DNA of 64,000 bases from JAOPZW01 sp963789015 (GCA_963789015.1 CAWBIU010000001.1:1550001-1614000); one strand, 5' to 3'. Shown: positions 52,778-62,532, numbered from the stretch's first letter. Numbers and translations: made by a program. The notes: generated by a model from the sequence alone, not told the origin.

Positions 52778-53656
52778 ATGATCCTTGTCATCGGGGCGAC
52801 GGGAACGATCGGCGCGCACGTGGTGCGCGAGCTGGAGCGGCGCGGGGCGCCGGTGACCGCGTTCACGCGCGACCCCGGGCGGGCGCGCGAGCGCCTGGGC
52901 GACGGGGTAGCGATCGCCGCCGGCGATCTCGGGGATGCGGACTCGGTCCGGTCCGCGCTCGCCGGCGCCGAGGTGCTCGTGCTCGCCAACGGCGACGACC
53001 CGCGCCGCGTCGCGTGGGAGACCGCGGCGATCGACGCGGCTGCGGCGGCGGGCGTGCGCCGCGTCGTCCGCCTGTCGACCGTCGGCGCGGCGCGTGGCGC
53101 CGCGCCCGTGGCGTGGGACCGCCACGGGCGGCTCGACGAGCACCTGCGCGCGGCCCCGGTGCCCGCCGTGACCCTGCGCAGCTCGTTCTTCATGTCCAAC
53201 CTGCTCGCCGGCGCCGGCCAGGTGGCGGCGCGCGGGGTGCTCGCGGCGCCGGCGGGGCGGGCGCGGATCGCCATGATCGACCCGCGCGACGTCGGGGCGG
53301 CGCTCGCCGCCGCGGCCACGGGCGCCGCCGAGGACGGCACCACGCACGTGCTCACCGGCCCGGACGCGATCACCCACGACGAGGCCGCCGCGCGACTCGC
53401 CGTGGCGACGGGGCGCGACGTGACCTACGTCGCCATGGGCGACGATGCTGCGCGCGAGGGGCTCGGCGCCGCCGGTCTGCCGCCCGCCGCGGCCGAGGGG
53501 ATCGTCGCGATCTTCCGCGAGCTGCGGGCGGGCGCCGCCGCGCAGGTCACCGACGCCGTGCGGGCGCTCGCCGGCCGGCCGCCGCGGACGTTCCGGGCCT
53601 TCGCCGCCGAGCACGCCGCCGCCTTCGCGCCGGCGCGCGTGCCGTCGGCCACCTGA
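52778..53656 (+). CDS. NmrA/NAD(P)-binding protein (quinone-reductase-like)
   Basis: 292 residues. LVIGATGTIGAHVVRELERRG is the NmrA-type Rossmann start. The middle (VRRVVRLSTVGA, RSSFFMSNLL) and end follow the QOR2/azoreductase-like branch of atypical SDRs. It either reduces quinones or acts as a redox sensor. The divergent PadR gene probably regulates it. Confidence 0.82.
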   Translation: MILVIGATGTIGAHVVRELERRGAPVTAFTRDPGRARERLGDGVAIAAGDLGDADSVRSALAGAEVLVLANGDDPRRVAWETAAIDAAAAAGVRRVVRLSTVGAARGAAPVAWDRHGRLDEHLRAAPVPAVTLRSSFFMSNLLAGAGQVAARGVLAAPAGRARIAMIDPRDVGAALAAAATGAAEDGTTHVLTGPDAITHDEAAARLAVATGRDVTYVAMGDDAAREGLGAAGLPPAAAEGIVAIFRELRAGAAAQVTDAVRALAGRPPRTFRAFAAEHAAAFAPARVPSAT

Positions 53657-53753
53657 GCGTCTACGCGCCAGATCGAGATGGGTGTGTCGGGTGGCGCGGG
53701 GCGGGCGCGTCGTCGCGGTGACACCATCCCCGGACCCCAGGAGGTCATCCGCC

Positions 53754-54107
53754 ATGCAATACCTGATCCTGCTCCACTTCCCGCCCGGCGAGGGCCCGCA
53801 GGAGGGCACGCCCGAGTACGACGCCGAGATGCAGCGCTGGGGCGAGGTCATGCGCGAGCTGCGCGACGCCGGGGACATCATCGGTGCGAGCGGCCTGCAG
53901 GTCGAGGCGGCCACCACCGTCCGCAGGCGCGACGGCGAGCTCGCGGTCACCGACGGCCCGTACGCCGAGACGAAGGAGATCCTCTTCTCCTTCATCATGA
54001 TCGACGTCGAGGACCTCGACGCCGCGCTGGCGTGGGCGGCCAAGATGCCGTCCGTCGAGTACGGGTCGGTCGAGGTCCGCCCGATGGTGCGCTACGAGGC
54101 CGGTTGA
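53754..54107 (+). CDS. YCII/DGPF-domain protein
   Basis: 117 residues with the DGPF-type signature as DGPYAETKEIL and the usual start QYLILLHFPPGEGP. Such proteins are almost always next to ECF42 sigma factors in actinomycetes and proteobacteria. AGGAGG Shine-Dalgarno. Its TGA overlaps the TTG start of the sigma gene, so the two are translated together. Its role in sigma control is unsolved. Confidence 0.88.
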   Translation: MQYLILLHFPPGEGPQEGTPEYDAEMQRWGEVMRELRDAGDIIGASGLQVEAATTVRRRDGELAVTDGPYAETKEILFSFIMIDVEDLDAALAWAAKMPSVEYGSVEVRPMVRYEAG

Positions 54108-55339
54108 GCACGGCCGACGCGCTCGAGCGGGCCTACCGCGACGAGCGCGCCGCGGTGCTCGCGACGATCACGCGCCGCCTGGACGGCGACCTCGCGCTCG
54201 CCGAGGACGTCGTCCAGGACGCCTTCGTCGCCGCGGCGGTCGAGTGGGAGCGCCGCGGCGTCCCCGACCGCCCCGGCGCCTGGCTGACCGTCACCGCGTG
54301 GCGCAGGGCCCTCGATCGCCTGCGCCACGAGCGCGTCGCCCGCGCCCACGCGCCCGACCTGGTGCAGGACGTGTCCTACGACCTCGACGCCGAGCTGGAC
54401 CGCTCGTCGCTGGACGACGACCAGCTGCGGATGATCTTCACCTGCTGCCACCCGGCGCTGCCGCCGGAGGCGCGCATGGCGCTCACGCTGCGCAGCGTCG
54501 CCGGGCTCACGGTCCCGGAGATCGCCCGCGCCTTCCTCTCGAGCGAGGAGGCCATGGAGCGCCGGCTGACGCGCGCCCGGCGCAAGATCACCGACGCGCG
54601 GATCCCGTTCCGCGTCCCGCCCGACGAGCTGCTGGCCGAGCGGCTCGGGGGCGTGCTGCGCGTCGTCCTGCTCGTCTTCACCGAGGGCCACGTGGCGACC
54701 CGCGGCGAGGTCCCGGTCCGCGGCGACCTGTGCGACGAGGCGATCCGGCTCGCGCGGCTGCTCGTCCGCCTGATGCCCGACGAGCCCGAGGCGCACGGGC
54801 TGCTCGCGCTGCTGCTGCTCACCGACGCGCGGCGCGCCGCGCGCGTCGACGCCGAGGGGCGGCTCGTCTCGCTCGAGGACCAGGACCGTGGCGCCTGGGA
54901 CTCCGCGCGCACGCGCGAGGGCGTCGCGGTGCTCGAGGCGGCGTTGCCGCTGGGGCGGCCGGGGCCGTACCTGATCCAGGCGGCGATCGCCGCCGTCCAC
55001 GCCCAGGCCGCGAGCTTCGGGGAGACCGACTGGCCGCAGATCGCCGGCCTCTACGCCGAGCTTGCCCGCCACGACCCGTCGCCGGTGGTCGCCGTCAACC
55101 GCGCCGTCGCCGTCGGCTTCGCGCAGGGTCCGCAGGCCGGGCTCGAGATGCTCGACGGCGCGGCCGCCGACACGCGCCTGCGCCGCTATCAGCCGCTGTA
55201 CGCGGCGCGCGCCGAGCTGCTGCGGCGCGCCGGCGACGCGGCGGGCGCGGACGCCGCGTACGCCGAGGCGATCGCCCTGACCGGCAACGAGGCCGAGCGC
55301 GCGGCGCTCGAGCGCCGCCGCGCGAAGATGTCGCCATGA
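54104..55339 (+). CDS. ECF sigma factor with long C-terminal extension (ECF42 group)
   Basis: 411 residues, about twice a plain ECF sigma. Region 2 is seen as LAEDVVQDAFVAAAVEWERR with PGAWLTVTAWRRALDRLR. Region 4 follows as RMALTLRSVAGLTVPEIARA. The C-terminal 220 residues are TPR-like helices (DEPEAHGLLALLLL; NRAVAVG; YAARAELLRRAGD), the mark of ECF42. There is no anti-sigma gene; the YCII partner precedes it. The TTG start follows from the overlap. Probably controls stress or transport genes, possibly including its own unit. Confidence 0.85.
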   Translation: MSTADALERAYRDERAAVLATITRRLDGDLALAEDVVQDAFVAAAVEWERRGVPDRPGAWLTVTAWRRALDRLRHERVARAHAPDLVQDVSYDLDAELDRSSLDDDQLRMIFTCCHPALPPEARMALTLRSVAGLTVPEIARAFLSSEEAMERRLTRARRKITDARIPFRVPPDELLAERLGGVLRVVLLVFTEGHVATRGEVPVRGDLCDEAIRLARLLVRLMPDEPEAHGLLALLLLTDARRAARVDAEGRLVSLEDQDRGAWDSARTREGVAVLEAALPLGRPGPYLIQAAIAAVHAQAASFGETDWPQIAGLYAELARHDPSPVVAVNRAVAVGFAQGPQAGLEMLDGAAADTRLRRYQPLYAARAELLRRAGDAAGADAAYAEAIALTGNEAERAALERRRAKMSP

Positions 55340-56304
55340 GCAGCGAAGCGGAGTTCGCGGAAGTCGCCGAGCGCCACCGGCGCGAGCTGCACATCCACTG
55401 CTACCGGATGCTCGGGAGCTTCGACGAGGCCGAGGACCTCGTCCAGGAGACCATGCTGCGCGCGTGGCGGCGGCACGACACGCTCGAGAACGAGGAGTTC
55501 CTGCGCGCGTGGCTGTACAAGATCGCCACGAACGCGTGCCTCGACCACATCAAGAGCCGCGGGCGCCGCGTGCCGTCGCTGGCCTCGTTCGGCGACCTGC
55601 CCTGGCTCCAGCCCTACCCCGACCGGCTGCTCGCCGAGGTCGCCCCGCCCGACGAGGAGCCCGACGCGGCGATCGTCGCCCGCGAGACGATCGAGCTCAC
55701 CTTCCTCGCCGTCATCCAGCTCCTGCCGCCGCGCCAGCGCGCCGTGCTCATCCTCCGCGACGTGCTCGAGTGGCCGGCCGCCGACGCCGCCGCGCTGCTC
55801 GAGATCGGCGTCGCCGCGGCCAACTCGGCGCTGCAGCGCGCCCGCGCGACGCTGCGCGAGCGCCTGCCCGCCGAGCGGCGCGAGGACTGGGCCTCCGCGG
55901 AGGTCAGCGAGGCCGAGCGCGCGATGCTCGAGGGCTTCATCGACGCGCACGAGCGCGGCGACGGCGAGGCGGCGCTGTCGATGATCAGCGACGACATCCG
56001 CGTCACGATGCCGCCGAACCCGTGGCTCTTCGAGGGGCGCGAGGCGGTCGCCGGATTGGTGGAGCGCGCCTTCGGGCCCGAGTCAGAGGGCGAGTGGCGG
56101 CTCCTCCCGACACGCGCCAACCGCATGCCGGCGGCGGCCAGCTACCTGCGCCGGCACGGCGACACGGAGTTCCGGGCGTTCAAGCTCGACGTCCTGCGCG
56201 TCGTCGACGGGCGCATCTCCGAGATCACGACGTTCGACGCGCGGCTCTTCGAGCAGTTCGGGCTGGCGCCGACGCTCGCCGGGTCAGCGCCCGCCGACGC
56301 GTAG
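55336..56304 (+). CDS. ECF sigma factor with SnoaL-like C-terminal domain (SigX5 type)
   Basis: 322 residues. Region 2: CYRMLGSFDEAEDLVQETML with AWLYKIATNACLD. Region 4: LPPRQRAVLILRDVLEWPAA. The C-terminal part (GFIDAHERGDGEAALSMISD and VLRVVDGRISEITTFD) is a SnoaL/NTF2-like domain. This layout matches the TIGR02960 family. The ATG overlaps the previous stop, so two ECF sigma factors lie in one operon. The 3' end overlaps the beta-helix gene by 21 bases. Confidence 0.85.
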   Translation: MSSEAEFAEVAERHRRELHIHCYRMLGSFDEAEDLVQETMLRAWRRHDTLENEEFLRAWLYKIATNACLDHIKSRGRRVPSLASFGDLPWLQPYPDRLLAEVAPPDEEPDAAIVARETIELTFLAVIQLLPPRQRAVLILRDVLEWPAADAAALLEIGVAAANSALQRARATLRERLPAERREDWASAEVSEAERAMLEGFIDAHERGDGEAALSMISDDIRVTMPPNPWLFEGREAVAGLVERAFGPESEGEWRLLPTRANRMPAAASYLRRHGDTEFRAFKLDVLRVVDGRISEITTFDARLFEQFGLAPTLAGSAPADA

Positions 56305-58035
56305 GACCTGCGACACCGCGCGCATGGCGCCGCCGGCGGTCGCGGTGACCTGGACGCGGTAGCGGCCGGGACGGCGGAGGTCGAGCGCCGCCAGCGCGAC
56401 CTCGTTGACCCCGGCGCGGCCGCGCACGGTCGTGCGCCGCAGGGCGCGCCGGCGCGCGCCGGTCACGGCGATCGTCACCGTCGCCGAGCGGTCGAGCGCG
56501 AAGCGCAGCTTCACGCGCGCGCGCCGCGACGGGGCGAGGCTCGGCAGGCGGACGGCGGTGAGGCGGGGCGCAGGCTTCGGGGCGGCCGGCGGCGTCGTGA
56601 CGGTCGCGGGCGTCGTCCGCGACGGGGCGGGGGCCGGGACGGTCTCCGCCGGAGCGGGTTCCACGACGGGATCCGGATCGGGCTGCGGCGGCTGCGGATC
56701 GGCGGGCGCCGGCGCGACCGGATCGGCGGCCGCGGCGCCGTACTCGAGCGCGCCGCGGTCCGGGCGGCCGTCGGCGCGCGTGCGGCCGAGGCCGTCGAGC
56801 GCGGGCGCGACGTACGCGGCCCCGGAGATCGTGCCGAGCCGGCCGCCCAGCCCGGAGTCGATCGCCGGGCTACCGGCGCGCAGGTCGTAGCGGTTCGCCG
56901 AGGGGTCGGCGAAGCGCGGGTCGGCGGCGACGTCGTGCGCGCCCCGGCGCGGCGCGCCGGCGGGCACGAGGTTGTAATCGGCCAGTGCGATCCGCAGCCG
57001 GGAGTCGACCGAGTAGCCGTCGCCGAAGACGTTGTTGGCGATCACGAAGCCCTGGCTGTTGACGGCGACCTGGCTCCACCAGCGGAAGAGCACGGCGACG
57101 CCGCAGCCGTCGAACGTGTTGTTCGTGACGACGAGATCGTCCATCTGGTTGTCGAGCTGCAGTGGCGTGCCGCTCGAGCGCACGATGACGTTGTTCTCGA
57201 TCGTCCAGCCGTGGGTCTGGCTGTCGGCCGACGAGTTCAGGATCCCCGAGTCGCTGTCGCGCGCGACGTTGCCGCGGATCGTCACCTCGTCGGCGCCGAG
57301 CGACTGGATCACGTCGGTGTGGGCGCCGCAGCCGGGGGCGACCTGGATGTGGTCGAAGGTGTTGTTCTCGATGAGCACACCGGTGCCGTCCATCTGGATG
57401 GCGTCCCCGGTCAGGCGCTCGAAGCGGTTGTCGCGGACCGTCAGGCGCTGCGTGCCCCCGAAGGCGCGCACGCCGCCGGCGTCGCTCGAGTCGACCTCGC
57501 ACGAGTCGCGCCCGTCGTGGAAGCGGTTGCCCTCGACGAGGATGTCCGACGAGCCGCGCACGTGGAGCGCGCGCGTCATGTCGTTGCCGACGAACGAGAT
57601 GTGGTCGTTGCCGAAGTAGACGAGCGTCGTCGAGCCGGTGAAGCGCAGGCCCTCGAAGCGCAGATGGCTGAGGTTGCGCAGCTCGAGCGCGGAGATCTCG
57701 GGCGCCTCGCCGGGGAACGGCCGCAGCGTTACCGTGGCGGTGTTGCGCGCGTGGCGGAAGTCCGTGCCGTCGATCCGCGCGAACGGATAGGAGCCCTGGC
57801 GGACGAGCACGGTGCTGCCCGAGGGCGCCTTGTCGATGGCGGTCGCCAGCGAGCACCATGGCGTCGCCGGCGATGCGGCCTGGGCGGCGCTGCGCGCGTC
57901 GCTGCACGCGCCGCCGCGGCTCGAGACGTCGACGTGGGTGGCCGCGTGGGCGGTCGCGGTCGAGGCGCAGCCGAGCACGAGCGCGAGCAGTGCGACGGCG
58001 GCGAGGCGATGACGGAACGGGCGGGGGCGCGGCAT
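56284..58035 (-). CDS. Secreted right-handed beta-helix protein
   Basis: 583 residues. Signal peptide, then a long parallel beta-helix seen as Asn-ladder repeats (ILVEGNRFHDG, LTVRDNRFERL, VLIENNTFDHI, WTIENNVIVRS, VIANNVFGDG). An RAGSPAIDSG end follows that is typical of polysaccharide-degrading or anchoring relatives, then a Pro-rich linker and an Arg-rich beta domain. Likely acts on or binds a polysaccharide outside the cell; no catalytic residues are certain. The C-terminal domain resembles that of the cupredoxin protein at 43626. Confidence 0.8.
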   Translation of the reverse strand: MPRPRPFRHRLAAVALLALVLGCASTATAHAATHVDVSSRGGACSDARSAAQAASPATPWCSLATAIDKAPSGSTVLVRQGSYPFARIDGTDFRHARNTATVTLRPFPGEAPEISALELRNLSHLRFEGLRFTGSTTLVYFGNDHISFVGNDMTRALHVRGSSDILVEGNRFHDGRDSCEVDSSDAGGVRAFGGTQRLTVRDNRFERLTGDAIQMDGTGVLIENNTFDHIQVAPGCGAHTDVIQSLGADEVTIRGNVARDSDSGILNSSADSQTHGWTIENNVIVRSSGTPLQLDNQMDDLVVTNNTFDGCGVAVLFRWWSQVAVNSQGFVIANNVFGDGYSVDSRLRIALADYNLVPAGAPRRGAHDVAADPRFADPSANRYDLRAGSPAIDSGLGGRLGTISGAAYVAPALDGLGRTRADGRPDRGALEYGAAAADPVAPAPADPQPPQPDPDPVVEPAPAETVPAPAPSRTTPATVTTPPAAPKPAPRLTAVRLPSLAPSRRARVKLRFALDRSATVTIAVTGARRRALRRTTVRGRAGVNEVALAALDLRRPGRYRVQVTATAGGAMRAVSQVLRVGGR

Positions 58036-58110
58036 CGGTCGACCGCCGTGATCGGCAGCGCCGCGCGCCGGTGCAGCCCGATGGTCCGTTTCTCATACGA
58101 TCGGGCGCGC

Positions 58111-58659
58111 TCAGGGCGCGATGACCTGGTAGATCGCCGGGTGCGACGGGAACGGCAGCGCCGCGGCCGCCGCCTGGAAGCGCGGCTCGTTCGTGGCCCG
58201 GAAGAAGGGCAGCGGACTCGACCAGCGGGCGACGTTGACGAAGCGGAAGCCGGTCTCCTCGTCGCTGCTGCGGTGCAGGCGCGTGCCCAGGTAGCCGCGC
58301 TGAGCGGCGAGCTCGTCGCGGACGCGGCGCCAGCCCGCCAGGAAGCGCTCGTCGTCGGCCGGGGCGACCTCGAACAGGTTGATGAGCACGACGCCCTCGT
58401 CGCCGTCCGGGGCGCCGTCCTCGTGGGCGACGCCGTAGCGCCCGAGGTGCGCGGGCGTGACCAGCGGGTCGGCGGTCGCCGGCGGCGCGTCGTCGTCCTC
58501 ACCGATGCGGGTGATCTCGACGAAGCGGAAGGGCACGTCGGCGCGCAACGCGCGGTGCAGGACGGCGTCGCCGGCAGGCGCGCGTGCCGTCCGCCACGCC
58601 CCGACGAACGGCTCGTCGGCGTCGGGCGGCACCTCGAACGCGGTGATGAGCGTGACGAT
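58111..58659 (-). CDS. Tandem antibiotic-biosynthesis-monooxygenase (ABM) domain protein
   Basis: About 182 residues with two copies of the ABM dimeric ferredoxin-like fold. Compare ITAFEVPPDADEPFVGAWR with INLFEVAPADDERFLAGWRR. Both end with a matching FRFVEI / FRFVNVARW strand. The start is unclear: AAGGGGGAG sits six bases before an ATC at 58659, while the nearest standard codon, GTG 58707, would add 16 residues across the promoter region. Such proteins catalyse heme or quinol oxidation without cofactor, or have no known reaction. Divergent from the LuxR gene. Confidence 0.7.
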   Translation of the reverse strand: MVTLITAFEVPPDADEPFVGAWRTARAPAGDAVLHRALRADVPFRFVEITRIGEDDDAPPATADPLVTPAHLGRYGVAHEDGAPDGDEGVVLINLFEVAPADDERFLAGWRRVRDELAAQRGYLGTRLHRSSDEETGFRFVNVARWSSPLPFFRATNEPRFQAAAAALPFPSHPAIYQVIAP

Positions 58660-58735
58660 CTCGGTCTCCCCCTTCGCCCGGTGCGGTCCCGGGGGATAGG
58701 GTCCCACAGGCGGCCCGCCCGGCCGTGACCTTCCG

Positions 58736-61582
58736 GTGGCGAGTGAGAGCGCGGCGACCCTTCTCGAACGCGAGCGCGAACTCGCGGCCCTCGATGACGC
58801 CCTCGCCGCCGCCGGCGGCGGCACCGGGCGGATCGCCCTCGTCGAGGCGCCCGCCGGGCTGGGCAAGACGACGCTTCTGCGCGCCGCGGCCGAGCGCGCC
58901 GCCGCGGCCGGATTCACCGTGCTGCGCGCGCGGGCCGGCGAGCTGGAGCGCGACTTCGCCTACGGCTGCGTGCGCCAGCTGCTCGAGCCGGCCGTGGTCC
59001 GCGCGCCGGGCGACGAGCGCGCGCGCCTGCTCGCCGGCGCCGCCGCGCTCTCCGAGCCGCTGTTCGCGCCGGCCGGCGCGCTGGGGCCCGCGCTGACCGG
59101 AAGCGCGTTCGCGGTGCTCCACGGCCTGTACTGGCTGCTGGACAACGTCGCCGCCGGCGCCCCCGTCGCGCTCGTCGTCGACGATCTGCACTGGGCCGAC
59201 GCGGAGACGCTGCGCTTCCTGACCTACCTGGCGCCGCGGCTGGACGGGATGCGCGTCGCGGTGATCGCCTCGACGCGGCCCGGCGAGGGAGACGCCGCCG
59301 AGCTCGCGCGGCTGGCCACCGCGCCGGAGACGACGGTCCTGCGCCCCGGGCCGCTGAGCGCCGCGGCGACCGCGGCCCTTTGCCAGGCGCGGCTCGGGCC
59401 GGCGGTGGCGCCCGCCTTCGCCGAGGCCTGTCGCGACGCGACGGCCGGCAATCCCTTCTTCCTCGAGGCGCTGCTGAGCGACGCGCGCGAGCAGGGACTG
59501 CCCACCGATGCGCGCGCCGCCGACCGCGTGCGGCGGCTCGGGCCCGCGGCCGTCGCCCAGGCGCTGCTCATCCGCCTCGGCGCCCAGCCCGCGGCGGCCA
59601 CCGCGCTCGTGCGCGCGGCGGCCGTGCTCGGCGACGGCGCGAGCCTGCCCGAGGCCGCGCGCCTGGCCGGCCTGGCCGAGGACGACGCGGCCGGGTGCGC
59701 CGACCTGCTCATCGCGCTCGGGGTGCTGCGAGCGGCCGACGCGCTCGAGTTCGTCCATCCGATCGTCCGCGCGGCCGTTCTCGCCGCCTTCGGCCCGCGC
59801 GAGCTCGCCGCCGAGCACGCGCGGGCGGCCGCGATCCTCGGCGAGGCGGGCGCGCCCGAGGAGCGTGTCGCCGCGCAGATCGCCGAGTCCGAGCCCGACG
59901 GCGACGCGGCGCGGGTCGCCCTGCTGCGGCGGGTCGCGGCCGATGCGCTGCGCTGCGGCGCGCCCGCCGCCGCCGTGGCCTGGCTGTCGCGGGCGCTGGC
60001 CGAGCCGCCGCCCGCCGAGGCGCGGGCCGGCGTGCTGCTCGAGCTCGGCTCGGCCGAGCTGCGGCTCGGGGCGCCCGCCGCCGCCGAGCACCTGCGCGAG
60101 GCGGCCGACGCGATCAGCGACCCCGAGCGCCTGTCGACCGCCGTTCGCCAGCTCGCCAACGCGCTGACCGTCGCCGCCGACGCCGATCGCGCCGTCGCCG
60201 CGCTCGAGTCGGCGATCGACGCCGTGGCGCCCGCCGATCCCGAGCTTGCGCTGCTGCTCGAGGCGGAGCTCGCCTCGCATGCCCTGCAGGCCCGGCTCGA
60301 GGTCCGCGTTCCGGCCGAGCGGCGCCTGGACCGCTACGCCGGGCTGGCGGGCGGGACCCCGGGCGAGCGGCTCGTGCTCGCGAGCCTGGCCTGCCGCCGG
60401 GCGCGCGCGAGCGAGTCGGCGGGCGAGGCGGCGGCGCTGCTCGAGGGCGCGCTGGCCGGCGGGCGTCTCCTACGCGAGCAGCAGCTCGACATCGTCGGCC
60501 CGTTCTACGACCTCGTCCTCGGCCTGCTCGGGACGGACGCGCTCGACGCGGCCGAGGCCGCGCTCGAGCAGGCGCTCGGGGACGCGCGCCGGCGCGCGTC
60601 GGTCCCCGGGATGGCCTTCGTGACCAGCCGCCGCGGCTGGGTGGCCTACCGCCGCGGCCAGATCGAGCAGGCCGAGGCCGACGCGCGCACGGCCCTCGAG
60701 CTGCTCATCGCGCAGGGCATCGCGCTCGGTCGCTGGCTCGCCCTCGCGCTGCTCATCGCGGCGCTGACCGACCGCGGCGAGCTCGATGAGGCCGAGCGCG
60801 AGCTGCGCGAGAGCGGGATGCCCGACGACGTCGGCCCGGGCCCGACGCGCAACTTCCTGCTCGCCGCGCGCGGGCGCCTGCGGCTCGCCGCGGGCCGCAC
60901 CGCGGAGGGTCTCGAGGACGTGCTCGAGTACGGCCGCCGCGACGAGCGCTGGGGCCTCGCCCATCCGCTCGCCTCGCGGTGGCGCTCGAACGCCGCGCCG
61001 GCGGTGCTCGCCGCGGGCGACGAGGACCGCGCGCGGCGGCTGGCCGCGGAGGACCTCGAGCGGGCGCGGCGCTGGGGCGCGCCGAGCGGCATCGGCGTCG
61101 CCCTGCGCGCCGTCGCGCTGACCGGCGCCGGCGGACCCGTCGAGGAGCTGCTGCGCGAGGCGGCCGACGTCCTCGAGCGCTCGCCGGCGCGCCTCGAGCA
61201 CGCCCGCGCCCTCACCGACCTCGGCGCCGCGCTGCGGCGCGCCGGCCGCCGGGCCGAGGCGCAGCCCGTACTCGAGCGAGGCCTGCGGCTCGCCGAGCGC
61301 TGCGGCGCGCCGCCCCTCGCCGAGCTCGCCCGCACCGAGCTGCGGGCCGCGGGCGGGCGCTCGGCCGACCCCTATGGCGAGGGCGCCGAGCAGCTGACCG
61401 TGTCGGAGCGTCGCGTGGCCGAGCTCGCCGCCGCCGGGCACAGCAACCCGGAGATCGCGCAGGCGCTGTTCGTGACCCGTAAGACGGTCGAGACGCACCT
61501 GGGGCGCGTGTACCGCAAGCTCGGCATTCCCGGCCGCGCCCGGCTCGCGCATGCGCTCGTGGGCCCCGATGGCGCGCCCTGA
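58736..61582 (+). CDS. Large LuxR-family ATPase regulator (LAL type)
   Basis: 948 residues. The N-terminal STAND/AAA domain has Walker A in VEAPAGLGKTTLLRAAAERA and Walker B in VALVVDDLHWADAETLRFL. A long TPR-like helical middle follows. The C-terminal LuxR HTH reads LTVSERRVAELAAAGHSNPE, then the IAQALFVTRKTVETHLGRVY stretch. LAL regulators switch on transport, catabolic or secondary-metabolite genes after binding a small molecule and ATP. GTG start. The NmrA/DUF1772 pair downstream is a possible target. Confidence 0.87.
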   Translation: MASESAATLLERERELAALDDALAAAGGGTGRIALVEAPAGLGKTTLLRAAAERAAAAGFTVLRARAGELERDFAYGCVRQLLEPAVVRAPGDERARLLAGAAALSEPLFAPAGALGPALTGSAFAVLHGLYWLLDNVAAGAPVALVVDDLHWADAETLRFLTYLAPRLDGMRVAVIASTRPGEGDAAELARLATAPETTVLRPGPLSAAATAALCQARLGPAVAPAFAEACRDATAGNPFFLEALLSDAREQGLPTDARAADRVRRLGPAAVAQALLIRLGAQPAAATALVRAAAVLGDGASLPEAARLAGLAEDDAAGCADLLIALGVLRAADALEFVHPIVRAAVLAAFGPRELAAEHARAAAILGEAGAPEERVAAQIAESEPDGDAARVALLRRVAADALRCGAPAAAVAWLSRALAEPPPAEARAGVLLELGSAELRLGAPAAAEHLREAADAISDPERLSTAVRQLANALTVAADADRAVAALESAIDAVAPADPELALLLEAELASHALQARLEVRVPAERRLDRYAGLAGGTPGERLVLASLACRRARASESAGEAAALLEGALAGGRLLREQQLDIVGPFYDLVLGLLGTDALDAAEAALEQALGDARRRASVPGMAFVTSRRGWVAYRRGQIEQAEADARTALELLIAQGIALGRWLALALLIAALTDRGELDEAERELRESGMPDDVGPGPTRNFLLAARGRLRLAAGRTAEGLEDVLEYGRRDERWGLAHPLASRWRSNAAPAVLAAGDEDRARRLAAEDLERARRWGAPSGIGVALRAVALTGAGGPVEELLREAADVLERSPARLEHARALTDLGAALRRAGRRAEAQPVLERGLRLAERCGAPPLAELARTELRAAGGRSADPYGEGAEQLTVSERRVAELAAAGHSNPEIAQALFVTRKTVETHLGRVYRKLGIPGRARLAHALVGPDGAP

Positions 61583-61686
61583 GCGAGGTTCAGGGACTCG
61601 GATCAGGGAGCTCCCCGACGCGGGCCTCACGGGCGCCCGCCTACGGTCGCCGGGTCGTCTCACCCCGGACCCGAGGAGGAACTCCC

Positions 61687-62532
61687 ATGACGACCGACGA
61701 CAGCAAGCCGATCCTCGTCCTCGGCGGCACGGGCAAGACCGGGCGCCGCGTGGCGGCGCGCCTGCGCGCCCGCGGCCTGGTCCCGCGCATCGGCTCCCGC
61801 TCGGGCACGCCCCCGTTCGACTGGGAGGACGAGTCGACGTGGGCCCCGGCGCTGAGCGGCGTGCGCGCCGCCTACGTCTCCTACTACCCCGACATCGCCG
61901 TGCCCGGGGCGCTCGAGCAGGTGACGGCGTTCGCCGAGCTGGCCGTCCGCGGCGGCGTACCGCGGCTCGTGCTGCTCTCCGGCCGCGGTGAGCCCGAGGC
62001 CGAGATGGCCGAGCAGGCGGTGCGCGAGACCGGCGCACACGTGACGATCGTGCGCTCGACGTGGTTCGCGCAGAACTTCAGCGAGGACTACATGCGCGAC
62101 CACGTCCTCGGCGGCGTCGTCGCGCTGCCCGGCGGCGACACCCCCGAGCCGTTCGTCGACGCCGACGACATCGCCGACGTGGCCGTCGCGGCGCTCACCG
62201 ACGACCGCCACATCGGACAGCTCTACGAGCTCACCGGTCCGCGGCTGCTGACCTTCGCCCAGGCCGTCGAGGAGATCGCCCGCGCCACCGGGCGCGAGAT
62301 CCGCTACGAGCCGCTCTCGATCGAGGAGCACGCCGGCATGGCCGCCGAGCAGGGCCTGCCGCCCGAGGTCATCGAGCTGCTCACGTACCTGTTCAGCGAG
62401 GTCTTCGACGGTCGCAACGCGCGGCTGGCCGACGGCGTCCAGCGGGCGCTCGGGCGCGAGCCGCGCGACTTCTCCGTGTTCGCGCGGGAGGCCGCCGCGG
62501 CCGGCGCGTGGACCGAGGCCCGGGCCGCGTGA
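61687..62532 (+). CDS. NmrA-like NAD(P)H-binding protein
   Basis: 281 residues. VLGGTGKTGRRVAARLRARG is the Rossmann start. RSTWFAQNFSEDYM and the DADDIADVAVAAL segment follow, as in quinone-reductase-like atypical SDRs. GAGGAACTC before the ATG gives a good Shine-Dalgarno (AGGAGGA). Its stop overlaps the start of the DUF1772 gene. NmrA-like plus DUF1772 (anthrone-oxygenase-like) pairs suggest handling of an aromatic or quinone compound, but this is inference. Confidence 0.82.
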   Translation: MTTDDSKPILVLGGTGKTGRRVAARLRARGLVPRIGSRSGTPPFDWEDESTWAPALSGVRAAYVSYYPDIAVPGALEQVTAFAELAVRGGVPRLVLLSGRGEPEAEMAEQAVRETGAHVTIVRSTWFAQNFSEDYMRDHVLGGVVALPGGDTPEPFVDADDIADVAVAALTDDRHIGQLYELTGPRLLTFAQAVEEIARATGREIRYEPLSIEEHAGMAAEQGLPPEVIELLTYLFSEVFDGRNARLADGVQRALGREPRDFSVFAREAAAAGAWTEARAA

